From assembly GCA_036381215.1 (NCBI GenBank), contig DASVDF010000149.1:1-52718 (forward strand): DNA of 52,718 nucleotides. The letters run 5' to 3'. Position 1 is the stretch's first letter, and each line of letters begins with the position of its first letter. Origin of the DNA: IDS-8 sp036381215 (GTDB lineage: Bacteria > Pseudomonadota > Gammaproteobacteria > Steroidobacterales > Woeseiaceae). Below are positions 1 through 9,278 of the stretch, piece after piece. A model generated the notes under the pieces. The model had not been told where the DNA came from, did not search any database, and worked only from the letters and a program-made list of their open reading frames with translations. The translations under genes and the position numbers were made by a program.

Positions 1-312
1 GAACTCTACACCAGGCCGTATTCGTGCGCGATGCACCTTCTCCCGCATCTCATCGTCAAGCACACTCATCCGAGCCGGAAGCTCTATACCTACAGGCAAT
101 GGTCTATCACGAGGTAGAGAATTGCCAAACTGGTCGGAGAAATCAGGCCAAATCATATACAGCTGAGTAACCTCTCGGTCGGCAGCGTAGTCAGAAGCGT
201 ATGAGAAGTTCCAGCGGATGCCATTGAATCGTGGAGCCTCCAGGCCGCCTTCCGAAGCGGGAAAGATCCGGATCATTGCCTCGAAATCATCCGGTGGGTA
301 CAGGCGATCCAT
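1..312 (-). CDS. hypothetical protein, probable integron cassette gene (3' part outside window)
   Basis: An open frame of 104 codons runs from an ATG at 310-312 leftwards to the window border with no stop. The protein begins MDRLYPPDDFEAM and contains the segments FNGIRWNFSYASD, MIWPDFSD and MREKVHRARIRPG. This pattern (a short beta-rich protein with a MIWPEF-like core and a VHRxRI end) recalls small uncharacterised proteins common in bacterial genomes and mobile cassettes, but I cannot assign a function. Its start lies 13 bases downstream of a GTTRRRY-type core site, and it is transcribed away from the integrase gene. That is the normal position and direction for the first cassette of an integron. 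Codon use is visibly less GC-rich than the rest of the window (for example AGA, TTT, ATA, TCT), which fits foreign origin. Confidence 0.7.
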   Translation of the reverse strand, partial: MDRLYPPDDFEAMIRIFPASEGGLEAPRFNGIRWNFSYASDYAADREVTQLYMIWPDFSDQFGNSLPRDRPLPVGIELPARMSVLDDEMREKVHRARIRPGVEF

Positions 313-325
313 GGTTGATTGTGCC

Positions 326-332
326 GTCTAAC
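326..332 (-). other. integron recombination core site (cassette/attI junction)
   Basis: On the minus strand these bases read GTTAGAC, a full match to the GTTRRRY core at which integron integrases cut. It lies between the integrase gene and the first cassette ORF, so it should mark the boundary between attI (to the right) and the inserted cassette (to the left). The call rests on the motif and its position; a seven-base match alone is weak. Confidence 0.5.
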
Positions 333-468
333 AAAAAGTAGGCGGCGAAACGCCGCAGAGAAAATGCGGCAAAACGCTGGATATCATGGTTGACCTCCAC
401 GGAGGTGCTTGAATCAAATAGACCATAGCCGCTGTTATGCGTCAATTAGGGCGCTGGGGATATACGGC
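333..468. promoter_or_regulatory. attI: probable attI region and intI upstream region
   Basis: This stretch separates the cassette junction from the integrase start and should hold attI, the integrase promoter and the leftward cassette promoter. I see two hairpins: GCGGCG-AAA-CGCCGC near 342-356, and ACCTCC-AC-GGAGGT near 394-407. Neither has a T run. A second weaker core-like heptamer, GTTATGC, sits at 434-440. No clear LexA box (CTGT-N8-ACAG) is visible. Confidence 0.4.
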
Positions 469-1428
469 ATGGATGCCAAACCAAGGCTCCTCGCGCAGGT
501 CCGGGACAAGCTCCGCGCCAGGCACTACAGCTACCGTACCGAGCAGCAGTACATTACCTGGATCCGACGGTTCATCCTGCATTATGACCGGCGGCACCCG
601 CGGCAAATCTCCGGGGCAGAAGTAGAGGGTTTCCTGACTCATCTTGCCGTCGAGCGCCGCGTGTCGGCCTCGACCCAGAATCAAGCGCTTTCGGCCATTC
701 TTTTCCTGTACCGCCAAGTGCTCGAGATCGAGCTCCCGTGGCTCGAAAATGTTGTCCGAGCCAGAAAGCCGGCAAGGCTTCCGACCGTGCTGACACCCGC
801 CGAGGTCGAATCCGTACTTTGTCGCTTGAACGGGATATACCGGCTCATAGCGCAGCTCCTGTACGGCAGCGGGCTGCGACTCCTGGAAGCCTTGCGGCTG
901 CGCGTCAAGGATATCGATTTTGAATACCGGCAGATCATCGTCCGGGACGGAAAGGGTCACAAGGACCGGATCACGGTTCTGCCCGATGCCGCAGCACCGT
1001 CGCTGAAGCTCCACATCCTGCAAATTCGCGAGTTGCATGAGGTGGCTTTGCGAGCCGGCTATGCAGGTGTCGAGCTTCCTTTCGCACTCCAACGCAAATA
1101 CCCGAAAGCACACCTCGAATTCGGCTGGCAGTACGTTTTCCCGGCGGCTCGGCCCACGCGAGACCCCCGCTCCGAGGAGATACGGAGACACCACATCCAC
1201 GAGACAAGCGTACAGCGCGCAATCAGGCGCGCCGCCCGCGCGGCTTTAATCCCGAAGCCCGTGGGTCCGCATACTCTGCGCCACTGCTTCGCGACGCACT
1301 TGCTCGAACGGGGATACGACATTCGCACGGTGCAGGAGCTGATGGGCCATGCCGATGTGCGCACGACGCAGATCTACACGCATGTGATGAAGAAAGGCGC
1401 CCGAGGGGTCAGAAGCCCGCTGGATTAA
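469..1428 (+). CDS. intI: integron integrase (tyrosine site-specific recombinase)
   Basis: A 319-residue tyrosine recombinase that would insert and excise gene cassettes at attI and attC. All catalytic residues are visible: R137 (GSGLRLLEAL), K162 (DGKGHKDR), H268 and R271 (HTLRHCF), H294 (MGHADV) and Y303 (QIYTH). It also has the extra segment between the first and second catalytic boxes that separates IntI from XerC/D, seen as the ALQRKYPKAHLEFGWQYVFPA region around residues 208-229. The N-terminal SAM-like DNA-binding domain (HYSYRTEQQYITWIRRF; VSASTQNQALSAILFLYRQV) is complete. I chose the ATG at 469 because it gives the usual IntI length. A TTG at 409 would add 20 residues that lie over attI-like sequence. 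The gene reads away from the cassette ORF, as in typical chromosomal integrons, and appears intact. Confidence 0.93.
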   Translation: MDAKPRLLAQVRDKLRARHYSYRTEQQYITWIRRFILHYDRRHPRQISGAEVEGFLTHLAVERRVSASTQNQALSAILFLYRQVLEIELPWLENVVRARKPARLPTVLTPAEVESVLCRLNGIYRLIAQLLYGSGLRLLEALRLRVKDIDFEYRQIIVRDGKGHKDRITVLPDAAAPSLKLHILQIRELHEVALRAGYAGVELPFALQRKYPKAHLEFGWQYVFPAARPTRDPRSEEIRRHHIHETSVQRAIRRAARAALIPKPVGPHTLRHCFATHLLERGYDIRTVQELMGHADVRTTQIYTHVMKKGARGVRSPLD

Positions 1429-1460
1429 GATACGGCATTCTTAAAGTCGCGCCCCAGAGT

Positions 1461-1476
1461 GCTTCCGCCGGGAAGC
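1461..1476. terminator. weak hairpin between intI and the efflux operon
   Basis: GCTTCC-GCCG-GGAAGC forms a 6-bp stem with a 4-base loop between the convergent ends of intI and the RND pump gene. No T run follows on either strand, so intrinsic terminator activity is doubtful. Confidence 0.25.
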
Positions 1477-1488
1477 GACCCGCGACGA

Positions 1489-4400
1489 TCAGTGCGTGTC
1501 GGCGATCGCCTGGGCCTGTTTCAGCTCCCGGGCGAGCCGCTTGGATTCCTCCGCGCGCGCTGACGAGAAGCGTGCCAGCAGCAGATAGAGCGCGGGCGTG
1601 AGATACAAGGTGAACAGCGCGGCAAGGCCCAGGCCGCCGAATACCACCCAGCCGATCGACGAGCGCGCCTCGGCGCCCGCGCCGCCGGACAGGATCAGCG
1701 GCAAACCGCCGAGCACCGTCGCGATCATCGTCATGGTCACCGGGCGCAGGCGCACGCTGGCGCCCGCCTCCACGGCCTCCCGAATACCGAAGCCGCGGTC
1801 ACGCAGCTGGTCCGAGAACTCGACCAGCAGCACGCTGTTCTTCGCCATGAGCCCGATCAGCAGCACGAGCCCGATCTGCGAATAGATGTTCACCGACGTG
1901 CCCGTCAGGAACAGTGCGAGGACAGCCGCCGCGATGCCGAAAGGCACGATCAGGGTCACCACCACCGCGCTCGTGAAGCCCTCGAACTGCGCGCACAGCA
2001 CCAGGAACACCACCGCCAGCGCAATTGCATAGGTGATCGCGACTTCCTGCGACGTCTCCTCCAGCGTCGCCGCCTCGCCGAGCAGCACCATCGACACGTT
2101 GCCCGGCAGGATCTCGCTACCCAATGCGCGCAGGTCGTCGACCGCTGCCTGTAGCGGATAGCGCCCGGCAATCTGCATGTCGATGCGGATCGCGCGGCGC
2201 TGCGCCTCGCGATCGAGCTGCGCCGCAACCCCTTCTTCCTTGAGCGACACCACGGTCGACAGCGGGATGAGCTGGCCGCTGCTGGTGCTGACGTACAGAT
2301 TCACCAGATCGGTGGGATCGTTGATCTCGCCGCTCGAGGATTCCAGCAGGATCGGGATCGCCTCGTCGTCGATATTCAGGTCGACGAGCTCGTCGCCATC
2401 GATCATCGCCCGCAATGTGGTGGCGAGATTGTCGAGATCGACGCCGAGATCGGCTGCCCGGCGCCGATCGATCTCGACCGAGAGCTGCGGCTGCGTCGGG
2501 TCGTAGGAAACCTGCGGCTGCTCGATGTGCGGGAGGCGGTCCTCGATGGCTCGCACGAACGTCTGCGTCGCCTCGAAAATCTCGTCGTAGTCGTTGCCGA
2601 TCAGCGCAACCTGGAGCTCGCCGCCGCCGCGCCGCAGGTCCAGGCTGTTCGGGCTGAAGATCGTTACGCGCGCGCCCGGGATCTGCGACAGCGGACCCTC
2701 GAGGTTCTCGATGATCTCCTGCTGGTTCACGTCGCGCTGTGACCAGTCGACGAGCGGAACGGTCACGTGACTGCGGTTGGGATCCCACGAGCCGACCACC
2801 GTGAACAACGACTTGGCGATGCCCTGGTCGACCAGCGGCCGGAGTATCGCTTCGACCTTGTCCGTCTGGCGGTCCATGTAGCCGATCCCGACGCCGTCCG
2901 GCCCCATGGACATGACGGTGATCATGCCGCGGTCTTCCGCCGGGAGCAGCTCCTTGTCCAGCGTACGGAACAGGAACGCCGCGAGCACGGCGAACGCCAG
3001 CGCCGCCCCGATCGGCACCCAGGGACGATCCAGCATCCAGGACAGCGAGCGCTGGTACAACGCCCGGAGCCGCACGCCGAAGCCGACCACCGCCTGCCGG
3101 AACCACCCGCCCGCGGCGTGCTCGGGCAGGCGCGAAGCCGCGGCCGGCACCAGGGACAGCGACACGAACGCGGAGATCGCCACCGCGACCGCAAGCACCG
3201 CCCCGAATTCACGGAACATCCTGCCCGCCGTGCTCGGCAGGAAGGCGATCGGCACGAACACCGAGACCAGCACGGCAGTGGTGGTGACGACGGCGAAGAA
3301 CACCTGCCGCGTGCCGAGCACGGCCGCCGCGCGTGCGCCGAGTCCCTGCCCGCGCCGCCGCTGGATGTTCTCGAGCACTACGATCGCGTCGTCGACGACG
3401 AGGCCCGTCGCGAGCACCAGCGCCATCAGCGTGAGAATGTTGATCGAGAACCCGAACAGCCAGATCGCCGCCACGGTGCCGATGAGCGACACCGGAATCG
3501 CCACGCTCGGCACGAGGGTCGCGCGCCAGGAGCCCATGAAAATCCAGATGGCGGCGATCACGATCGAAACCGTGAACGCGAGCGTGAACAGCACCTCCGC
3601 CACGGAGCTCCGTATGAAGTCGGCCTTGTCGTCCGTGATCACGAGCTCGAGATTGTCGAACCGCCTGTTGAGCCGGTCCACCGCCCGGTGCACGCCGTCG
3701 GAGATCTCGATGGTGTTCGACTTCGCCTGGCGGACCACGCCCAGGCCAACCACCGAGCGGCCATCGAGGCGGGTGTACGCCTGCGCGTCCTCGGGGCCGA
3801 AGTAGACGTTGGCGACGTCGCCGATCCGCACGTCGCCGCGGATGATGATGTCCGCGGCCTGCGCGGCGGTCACGACGGAAGCGTCCGCCCGGACGATCAG
3901 CTCCTGGTCCGCCGAGCGGAAGCTGCCGGCCGGCACGTCGAACGGCGCGTGCCGCAGCGCCTCCGCCACGTCCGTCACCGACAACCCGTAGCTCGTCAGC
4001 CGCAGCGGATCGACGACGACCCGCAGCATGCGCTCACGCGCGCCGAAGAGCTGTACGTCGGCCACGCCGTCGATCGAGATCAGCTCCGGAATGATGTCGC
4101 GCTCGGCGATGCGCGTGACCTCGTCTTCCAGCAGCGCGTCGGTCAGGATCGCAAGGCTGACGATCGAATCGGAATCGTCATCCGCCTTCACCACCACCAC
4201 CTGCTCGATGCGCTCCGGCAGCTCGTGCATCACCCGGCTCACCGCTTCGCGCACGTCCGACGCGGCGCTGTCGAGATCGACGTCGGGCTGGAACTCGATG
4301 CGCAGCCGGCCCTGGTTCTCCTCGGACGCGGAGCTGATGCGATGGATGCCGGACACCCGGGCGACGGCGCCCTCGAGGATGCTCACAATCTCGGAATCCA

Positions 4401-4656
4401 TCGTCTCCGGCGAAGCGCCCGGATACTCGGCGCGCACGCTGACGATCGGCATGTCGACGTCCGGCAGCTCGCGTATCTCGACGGCGAGCACGGCCGCGAT
4501 CCCGGCCAGCAGGATGAGCAGGTTGAGCACCAGCACCAGCACCGGGCGCCGGATCGAGACGCTCGGCAGATCGCTCATCTGCCCGCCGGGGACTTCCTCC
4601 TCCACCGAGTCGTCGAAGCCGGCGCTCTCCAGTTGCTTGTCGTCCGGAGTGGCCAT
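1489..4656 (-). CDS. RND efflux transporter, inner-membrane permease (copy 1)
   Basis: A 1055-residue pump of the AcrB/MexB-like RND superfamily (ACR_tran), which exports small hydrophobic compounds using the proton gradient. It has the standard two-repeat layout: TM1 near residues 35-55 (VLVLVLNLLILLAGIAAV), porter domains, TM4 with the proton-relay pair in GLVVDDAIVVLEN, and the second-half helices including GLMAKNSVLLVEF. The protein has full family length. It starts 7 bases after the stop of its adaptor gene, so the two are surely cotranscribed. No TolC-type gene follows, so it must use an outer-membrane channel encoded elsewhere. It is very similar along its whole length to the pump at 6108-9269. 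The substrate cannot be told from the sequence. Confidence 0.93.
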   Translation of the reverse strand: MATPDDKQLESAGFDDSVEEEVPGGQMSDLPSVSIRRPVLVLVLNLLILLAGIAAVLAVEIRELPDVDMPIVSVRAEYPGASPETMDSEIVSILEGAVARVSGIHRISSASEENQGRLRIEFQPDVDLDSAASDVREAVSRVMHELPERIEQVVVVKADDDSDSIVSLAILTDALLEDEVTRIAERDIIPELISIDGVADVQLFGARERMLRVVVDPLRLTSYGLSVTDVAEALRHAPFDVPAGSFRSADQELIVRADASVVTAAQAADIIIRGDVRIGDVANVYFGPEDAQAYTRLDGRSVVGLGVVRQAKSNTIEISDGVHRAVDRLNRRFDNLELVITDDKADFIRSSVAEVLFTLAFTVSIVIAAIWIFMGSWRATLVPSVAIPVSLIGTVAAIWLFGFSINILTLMALVLATGLVVDDAIVVLENIQRRRGQGLGARAAAVLGTRQVFFAVVTTTAVLVSVFVPIAFLPSTAGRMFREFGAVLAVAVAISAFVSLSLVPAAASRLPEHAAGGWFRQAVVGFGVRLRALYQRSLSWMLDRPWVPIGAALAFAVLAAFLFRTLDKELLPAEDRGMITVMSMGPDGVGIGYMDRQTDKVEAILRPLVDQGIAKSLFTVVGSWDPNRSHVTVPLVDWSQRDVNQQEIIENLEGPLSQIPGARVTIFSPNSLDLRRGGGELQVALIGNDYDEIFEATQTFVRAIEDRLPHIEQPQVSYDPTQPQLSVEIDRRRAADLGVDLDNLATTLRAMIDGDELVDLNIDDEAIPILLESSSGEINDPTDLVNLYVSTSSGQLIPLSTVVSLKEEGVAAQLDREAQRRAIRIDMQIAGRYPLQAAVDDLRALGSEILPGNVSMVLLGEAATLEETSQEVAITYAIALAVVFLVLCAQFEGFTSAVVVTLIVPFGIAAAVLALFLTGTSVNIYSQIGLVLLIGLMAKNSVLLVEFSDQLRDRGFGIREAVEAGASVRLRPVTMTMIATVLGGLPLILSGGAGAEARSSIGWVVFGGLGLAALFTLYLTPALYLLLARFSSARAEESKRLARELKQAQAIADTH

Positions 4657-4663
4657 TCCGCCG

Positions 4664-5770
4664 CTAATCAGTGCCGACCGGTGTCGTCGCGGCTCCGCCG
4701 TCGAGGCTCCTGTCGACGAGCGCCGGGCGATCGAAGACCACCTCGATGCCGTCGCGCACGCGCTGGATGCCCTCGACGACGATCAGGTCGCCTTCTTCGA
4801 GTTGCGCGGAATCGACGAGGATCTCGCCTTGCTGCCGCTGCACGATCGCGACCGGCACGCGATGTGCCCGGTTGTCGGTCACCGACCACACGAACGCGCC
4901 GTCGGCACCCCATTGCACACCCGTTTCCGGCACCACGGGATAGGGAATCCCCGGCACGTCGACCGTCACCCGGAAGCTCATCCCGGGCCGCAAGCGATCG
5001 TCGCCGTTCTGGACCAGGGCGCGCGCAAGGAACGTGCGCGTGACGGGATCGATGCGGCTGTCGATGTTGACGACCTCACCGAAGCCTGCCGGCTCGCGGC
5101 TGTTCCAGGTGGCGATCTGCACGTCGTTCTGCGTCGTCAGCCGGCCGCTCAGCGCCTCCGGCACCTCGAAGCTGACGAGCAGCGAGCTGCGGTCGTCGAG
5201 CGTCGTGATCAGGGTATCCGGGTTGACGCGATCGCCGGGATCGACGTCGGTGATGCCGACGTAGCCCGAGAACGGCGCCTCGATCGTGCGGTAATCGAGC
5301 GCCACCCGGGCGCGATCCAGCTCGATGCGCGCCGCGTCCACCGCCGTACGCGCCGCATCGAGCGCCGTCGGCAACACGGCGCCGCTGTCGCCGGTGCGGC
5401 GGTAACGCTCGTAGAGGCGCTCCGCGTCCTCGAGGCGCACTTTCGCGAGCTGGACAGCCAGCTTCTCGTCGCGGCTGTCGAGCTCGACCAGCACGTCCCC
5501 CTGCTCCACCTTCTGGCCCGGCTCGAAATTGACGGACACGACCTCGCCGGAGACCGCCGGATGCACGGCGATGGAGAGCAACGCCCGGGACGTACCGACC
5601 GCCTCCACGCGCGTCCTCTCGGTGTTGAACTCGAGGGGTTGCACGATGACCCGCACCTCCCGCTCCGCCGAAGGCACGGGCGCCGGCTGGGCGCCCCGGT
5701 CCTCGGTGCAGGCCGCGGCCAGCAGCGCGCAGAGCGTCGTGCCGGCAAGGCGAAGGAGGTGTCGATTCAT
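4664..5770 (-). CDS. RND efflux periplasmic adaptor lipoprotein (copy 1)
   Basis: A 368-residue membrane-fusion (HlyD/AcrA-type) adaptor linking the RND pump to an outer-membrane channel. The ATG at 5770 gives a clean lipoprotein signal MNRHLLRLAGTTLCALL followed by lipobox LAAAC, with C21 as the modified cysteine; a longer frame upstream to 6028 has no signal peptide. The biotinyl-lipoyl-like halves are visible as AVHPAVSGEVVSVNFEPGQK and DYRTIEAPFSGYVGITDVD. They flank a short alpha-hairpin (AERLYERYRRTG), followed by a beta-barrel domain and the conserved VPETGVQW stretch. It is the first gene of a two-gene operon with the pump and a paralogue of the adaptor at 9279-10466. Confidence 0.9.
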   Translation of the reverse strand: MNRHLLRLAGTTLCALLAAACTEDRGAQPAPVPSAEREVRVIVQPLEFNTERTRVEAVGTSRALLSIAVHPAVSGEVVSVNFEPGQKVEQGDVLVELDSRDEKLAVQLAKVRLEDAERLYERYRRTGDSGAVLPTALDAARTAVDAARIELDRARVALDYRTIEAPFSGYVGITDVDPGDRVNPDTLITTLDDRSSLLVSFEVPEALSGRLTTQNDVQIATWNSREPAGFGEVVNIDSRIDPVTRTFLARALVQNGDDRLRPGMSFRVTVDVPGIPYPVVPETGVQWGADGAFVWSVTDNRAHRVPVAIVQRQQGEILVDSAQLEEGDLIVVEGIQRVRDGIEVVFDRPALVDRSLDGGAATTPVGTD

Positions 5771-6107
5771 CCAGATTCCCGCGGGTCGGTACGGTCCAGG
5801 CGCATGTTCTGACAGGCGAAACCCCGATATTACTGCACCGGGATGCCGTGAGCGCGCCCGGCCCGGAAATCTCCGGGGTCCACTGAAGTCCGGCACCGTC
5901 CTTCCCGAACGGGAGGGGCGCCGGCAACGCCCAGTGTAACGCGGGCGGCCGGCGGATAACGTGACGAATTGCCGCTCCCGGAAACCGTGTTGGCGCCGGG
6001 CTGGGCCGGATCGTCGATCGCGGGCCAAGGGCCAAAGGTGGACCGGAGGCCTCCGGATAGGACCACCGGGGACGTCGCGGGTGAGGTACAGCGGGGCCGC
6101 GACATCT
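5771..6107. promoter_or_regulatory. 337-bp spacer between the two efflux operons
   Basis: No gene is seen here. The spacer must hold the 3' end of the upstream efflux operon and probably the promoter of the downstream one. On the minus strand a TAATAT at 5827-5832 could serve as a -10 box about 60 bases before the adaptor start, but no convincing -35 box accompanies it. No operator palindrome or adjacent TetR/MarR regulator gene is apparent. Confidence 0.3.
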
Positions 6108-9100
6108 TCAATGTACGTCGACGATGGTTTCCGCCTGCTTGAGCTCCTGGAACAGGCGCTTCGATTCCTCCGCTCGGGCAGACGAGAAACGAGCGAGCAG
6201 CAGGTAGAGAGCCGGCGTCAGGTAAAGGGTGAACAGCGCGGCGAGCCCCAACCCGCCGAACACTACCCAGCCGATCGATGCACGCGATTCCGCGCCGGCG
6301 CCCTCTGAGAGAATCAGCGGCAGCCCGCCGAGCACCGTCGCAATCATGGTCATCGCCACCGGCCGCAGGCGCACGCTGGCGCCGGCCTCTACCGCTTCAC
6401 GGATGCCGTACCCCCGGTCGCGCAGCTGGTCCGAGAACTCGACCAGGAGGACGCTGTTCTTGGCCATCAGCCCGATCAGCAGCACCAGGCCGATCTGCGA
6501 ATAGATGTTGACGGAAGTCCCCGTGAGAAACAGCGCCAGCACCGCCGCGGCGATACCGAACGGCACGGTCAAGGTGACCACGATGGCGCTCGTGAACCCT
6601 TCGAACTGCGCGCAGAGAACGAGGAAAACCACGGCCAGCGCGATGCCGTACGTGATGGCTACTTCGCGCGACGTCTCTTCGAGCGTCGCGGCCTCGCCGA
6701 GCAGCACCATCCCGATGTTGCCCGGCAGCACCTCATCCGCGAGCGCTCTCAGGTCGTCGACGGCCGCCTGCAGCGGATACCTTCCCGAGATCTGCATGGA
6801 GACGTCGATCGCGCGGCGCTGCGCCTGCCGGTCGAGCTGCGATGCGACACCTTCTTCCTTGAGCGATACCACCAAGGCCAACGGAAGCAGCTGCCCGCCG
6901 TCAGCGCTGACGTACAGGTTCACGAGGTCGGTCGGATCATTGATTTCGCCACTCGATGCCTCCAGCAGGATCGGCACCGCCTCGTCGTCGATGTTGAGGT
7001 CCGCCAGCTCGTCACCGTCGATCATCGCGCGCAGCGTCGTGGCGAGATTGTCCAGATTGATGCCCAGGTCCGCGGCGCGCCTCCGGTCGATCTCGACAGA
7101 GAGCTGCGGTTGCGTGGGGTCGTACGAGACCTCCGGCTGCTCGATGTGGGGCAGCCGTTCCTCGATGGCGCGTACGAAGACCTTGGTCGCTGCGAAAATT
7201 TCGTCGTAGTCGTTGCCGATCAGCGCGACTTGCAGGTCGCCGCTGACCCCTCGCAAGTCGAGGCTGTTCGGGCTGCTGATGTTCACCCGCGCGCCCGGGA
7301 TCCGGGACAGCGGACCTTCGAGGCTCTCGATGATTTCCTGCTGTCCCCGTTCGCGCTCGGCCCAGTCCACGAGCGGGACCGTCACCCGGCTCCGATTCGG
7401 ATCGCCGCGACCGACGACCGTGAACAATGAACGGGCAACACCCTGTTCGACGAGCGGCCGCAGGATGGCTTCGATCTTGTCCGTCTGGCGATCCATGTAG
7501 CCGATTCCGACGCCGTCCGGGCCTTGGGCCTGTACATGCAAGATGCCGCGGTCCTCCGGCGGCAACAGTTCCTTGGCGAGCGTGTTGAACAGGACGAACG
7601 CAAGCGTCGCGAACGCGAGCGCGAAGCCGACCGGCACAACGGGACGATCCAGCATCCACGCGAGCGAGCGCTGATACCACTTCTTCAGCCGCTCGCCGAG
7701 CCCCGTGATGCTGCGGCGCAAACCGCCGCCGTCTTGCTGGCCCGTTAGCCGCGACGCCGCAGCCGGCACCAGGGAGAGGGAAACGAAGGCCGAGATCGCC
7801 ACCGCGACGGCAAGCACCGCCCCGAACTCGCGGAACATTCTTCCGGCCGTGCTCGGCAGGAACGCGATTGGCACAAATACCGACACCAGCACGGCCGTCG
7901 TCGTGATGACGGCGAAGAAGACCTGGCGCGTACCGAGCACTGCCGCGGCGCGCGCACCCAGGCCCTGCCGGCGCCTTCGCTGGATGTTCTCTAGCACGAC
8001 GATCGCGTCGTCCACGACGAGACCGGTCGCGAGTACCAGCGCCATGAGGGTAAGAATGTTGATCGAGAAGTCGAAGAGCCAGACCGCGGCGACAGTACCG
8101 ATCAGCGAGATCGGAATGGCGACACTCGGCACCAGGGTCGCGCGCCACGAGCCCATGAACAGCCAGATGGACGCGACGACGATGGCGATGGTGAATACCA
8201 GCGTGAACAGCACTTCGGCGACGGAGCTCCGGATGAACTCCGCGTTGTCGTCAGTAATGACGAGCTCCAGGTCGTCGTAGCGCTGGTTCATGCGCTCGAC
8301 CGCCCGATGCACGCCGTCGGAAATCTCGATCGTATTCGACTTGGCCTGGCGCACGACGCCCAGACCCACGACGGAGCGCCCGTCGAGGCGCGTATAGGCC
8401 TGCGCATCCTCCGGGCCGAAGTAGACGTTCGCAACATCCCCGACGCGCACGTTACCACGGATGATGATGTCCGCTGCCTGGCTCGCCGTCGCGACGGAGG
8501 CATCCGCCCGTACGATCAACTCCTGGTCCGCGGAACGGAAGCTCCCGGCCGGCACGTCGAACGGCGCATTCATCAGCGCCCCTGCGACATCGCTCACCGA
8601 TAGCCCGTAGCTTGTCAGCCGCAGCGGGTCTACGACGACGCGCAGCATGCGCTGGCGCTCACCGAAAAGCTGCACGTCGGCGACGCCCTCGATCGAAATC
8701 AGCTCCGGGATGATGTCCCGCTCGGCGACTCGCGTGACCTCCTCCTCCATGAGCGTGTCGGTGAGAATTGCAATGTTTACCACGGAGCTCGAGTCGTCGT
8801 CGGCCTTCAGCACCACGACCTGCTCGATGCGTTCGGGCAACTCGTGCAGAACCCGACTGACTGCCTCGCGCACGTCGGAAGCCGCGCTGTCGAGGTCCAC
8901 GTCCGGCTGGAACTCGATCCGCAGGCGTCCCTGGTTCTCTTCCGACGCGGAATCGATGTTGTAGATACCGGAGACGCGGGCCACCGCACCTTCGAGAACG
9001 CTGATCACCTCCGCGTCCATCGTCTCCGGCGAAGCACCGGGGTATTCCGCGCGGACAGTCACGATCGGCCGGTCGACATCGGGCAGCTCCCGCACCTCGA

Positions 9101-9269
9101 CGGCGAGCACCGCGGCAACGCCTGCGAGCAGGATCAGGAGATTCAGCACCAGCACGAGAACCGGGCGGCGGATGGAGACGCTCGGCAGGTCGTTCATCTG
9201 TTCGGCCGGAACGTCCTCCTCCGGACCGTCGAATTCGTCGCCCCGTCGGTTCTGGCCGAATCCGTTCAT
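6108..9269 (-). CDS. RND efflux transporter, inner-membrane permease (copy 2)
   Basis: A 1053-residue RND pump, paralogous to the one at 1489-4656. The two share long identical runs, for example ELPDVD, RAEYPGASPETMD, SGIxxISSASEENQGRLRIEF-like stretches, GLVVDDAIVVLEN and GLMAKNSVLLVEFSDQL. Differences cluster in the cytoplasmic linker and in porter-loop regions that contact substrate, such as residues near 560-680, so the copies may have diverged in specificity. The ATG at 9269 follows the adaptor stop by 9 bases. The protein is full length with no frameshift. Confidence 0.93.
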   Translation of the reverse strand: MNGFGQNRRGDEFDGPEEDVPAEQMNDLPSVSIRRPVLVLVLNLLILLAGVAAVLAVEVRELPDVDRPIVTVRAEYPGASPETMDAEVISVLEGAVARVSGIYNIDSASEENQGRLRIEFQPDVDLDSAASDVREAVSRVLHELPERIEQVVVLKADDDSSSVVNIAILTDTLMEEEVTRVAERDIIPELISIEGVADVQLFGERQRMLRVVVDPLRLTSYGLSVSDVAGALMNAPFDVPAGSFRSADQELIVRADASVATASQAADIIIRGNVRVGDVANVYFGPEDAQAYTRLDGRSVVGLGVVRQAKSNTIEISDGVHRAVERMNQRYDDLELVITDDNAEFIRSSVAEVLFTLVFTIAIVVASIWLFMGSWRATLVPSVAIPISLIGTVAAVWLFDFSINILTLMALVLATGLVVDDAIVVLENIQRRRRQGLGARAAAVLGTRQVFFAVITTTAVLVSVFVPIAFLPSTAGRMFREFGAVLAVAVAISAFVSLSLVPAAASRLTGQQDGGGLRRSITGLGERLKKWYQRSLAWMLDRPVVPVGFALAFATLAFVLFNTLAKELLPPEDRGILHVQAQGPDGVGIGYMDRQTDKIEAILRPLVEQGVARSLFTVVGRGDPNRSRVTVPLVDWAERERGQQEIIESLEGPLSRIPGARVNISSPNSLDLRGVSGDLQVALIGNDYDEIFAATKVFVRAIEERLPHIEQPEVSYDPTQPQLSVEIDRRRAADLGINLDNLATTLRAMIDGDELADLNIDDEAVPILLEASSGEINDPTDLVNLYVSADGGQLLPLALVVSLKEEGVASQLDRQAQRRAIDVSMQISGRYPLQAAVDDLRALADEVLPGNIGMVLLGEAATLEETSREVAITYGIALAVVFLVLCAQFEGFTSAIVVTLTVPFGIAAAVLALFLTGTSVNIYSQIGLVLLIGLMAKNSVLLVEFSDQLRDRGYGIREAVEAGASVRLRPVAMTMIATVLGGLPLILSEGAGAESRASIGWVVFGGLGLAALFTLYLTPALYLLLARFSSARAEESKRLFQELKQAETIVDVH

Positions 9270-9278
9270 CAGCGGGGA

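Noticed and set aside
326..440. A full attC site in plus orientation (GTCTAAC at 326-332 to GTTATGC at 434-440).
   Set aside because: The two ends fit R'' and R' loosely, but the inner halves do not fold onto each other, and an attC here would put the array on the wrong side of intI. A cassette/attI junction on the minus strand fits better.
2767..5043. A 758-codon open frame on the plus strand opposite the first RND operon.
   Set aside because: It is antisense to two clearly recognisable genes, its protein is Arg/His/Asp rich without any family motif, and it is an effect of high GC content.
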